This document shows positions 6,707-6,964 of a DNA stretch of 6,964 nt, piece by piece. The stretch's first letter is position 1. Each line of letters opens with the position of its first letter. The position numbers were made by a program, and so were the translations under genes. This DNA comes from Puniceicoccales bacterium (GTDB lineage: Bacteria; Verrucomicrobiota; Verrucomicrobiia; Opitutales; Oceanipulchritudinaceae), in NCBI GenBank assembly GCA_030595525.1, contig JAUVDD010000087.1:1-6964 (forward strand). The letters run 5' to 3'. The notes under the pieces were generated by a model. It was not told the origin of the DNA. It searched no databases and saw only the letters and a program-made list of their open reading frames with translations.

Positions 6707-6964
6707 TTAATTAAGTTTCATCTCCCAGACATAAATGTCGCGCTCATGTCTCCTGACCACAACAAGCTTAACTTTCTCAAAACCAAATTTAGAATAAAAC
6801 TCTACTGCGTTGAGAGTAGCATAAACCTTAATTGGTCTCTCCTTGATTTCTTTCAGTGCGAAAAGAAGCAGTGCTTTCCCATACCTTTTTCCATGTTCCT
6901 TAGGGTCAACAAATAATCCTACTACCTCCTGGTCATTCAGGTGCAAATAACCTTTAATTTCCTC
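6707..6964 (-). CDS. GNAT-family N-acetyltransferase, 5' part cut by window edge
   Basis: Only the last 85 residues are in the window. The frame stays open to the final base, so the beginning lies to the right and the TTG at 6944-6946 should not be taken as the start. Seen: the strand and loop EVVGLFVDPKEHGKRYGKAL, which corresponds to GNAT motif A (strand, then acetyl-CoA pyrophosphate loop and helix), then VYATLNAVEFYSKFGFEKV, which matches the usual late strand and the FYxKxGF helix of the family. The loop reads HGKRYG where most GNATs have R/Q-x-x-G-x-G, so Arg replaces the first glycine; the domain may still bind acetyl-CoA, but this is less typical. Substrate is unknown. It is the first gene of the visible minus-strand run and resembles the second GNAT of the run only at family level. 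Confidence 0.82.
   Translation of the reverse strand, partial: EEIKGYLHLNDQEVVGLFVDPKEHGKRYGKALLLFALKEIKERPIKVYATLNAVEFYSKFGFEKVKLVVVRRHERDIYVWEMKLN

Noticed and set aside
4829..6964. The minus-strand gene run as a toxin-antitoxin or anti-phage system
   Set aside because: None of the four proteins has a recognised antitoxin, nuclease, NTPase or sensor domain typical of such systems; GNAT, cupin and Nudix families are too general to support the idea.

Overview
The window looks like bacterial chromosome with coding density close to complete. No gene-free stretch exceeds 77 bases, and no RNA gene, insertion sequence, integrase, CRISPR array or phage gene was seen. The gene set (a divergent ClpX-type unfoldase, UbiE/MenG, a GlnRS, a low-specificity threonine aldolase) fits a Gram-negative bacterium. 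I lean weakly towards a Verrucomicrobiota- or Bacteroidota-like lineage, because of the unusual ClpX-like protein and the near-total lack of Shine-Dalgarno sequences. This is inference, not a placement.

Layout. Positions 1-1919 (+) hold the 3' part of a ClpX-like AAA+ unfoldase gene followed 5 bases later by ubiE/menG, probably one transcript. Positions 1926-3596 (-) hold glnS, convergent with ubiE and only 6 bases from it. A 77-base intergenic stretch (3597-3673) must carry the divergent starts of glnS and of a threonine aldolase gene at 3674-4756 (+). A hairpin at 4773-4796 separates that gene from a run of four minus-strand genes that fills the rest of the window. In transcription order these are a GNAT acetyltransferase cut by the right edge, a single-domain cupin, a GNAT acetyltransferase fused to a predicted three-helix membrane anchor, and a Nudix hydrolase.

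How the genes relate. The left half is housekeeping: protein quality control, quinone methylation, tRNA charging and amino-acid metabolism. The right part, especially from about 5370 on, is visibly richer in A/T and consists of small enzymes of the kind common in variable chromosomal regions. They share orientation and probably one terminator, but nothing in the sequence shows that they form one pathway.

The most notable item is the ClpX-like protein. It carries a second, degenerate copy of its C-terminal small domain and a lengthened, methionine-rich loop where classical ClpX has the RKH loop, yet it keeps an IGF motif for docking ClpP. The membrane-anchored GNAT is second. I found no clear sign of a wholly new multi-gene system.
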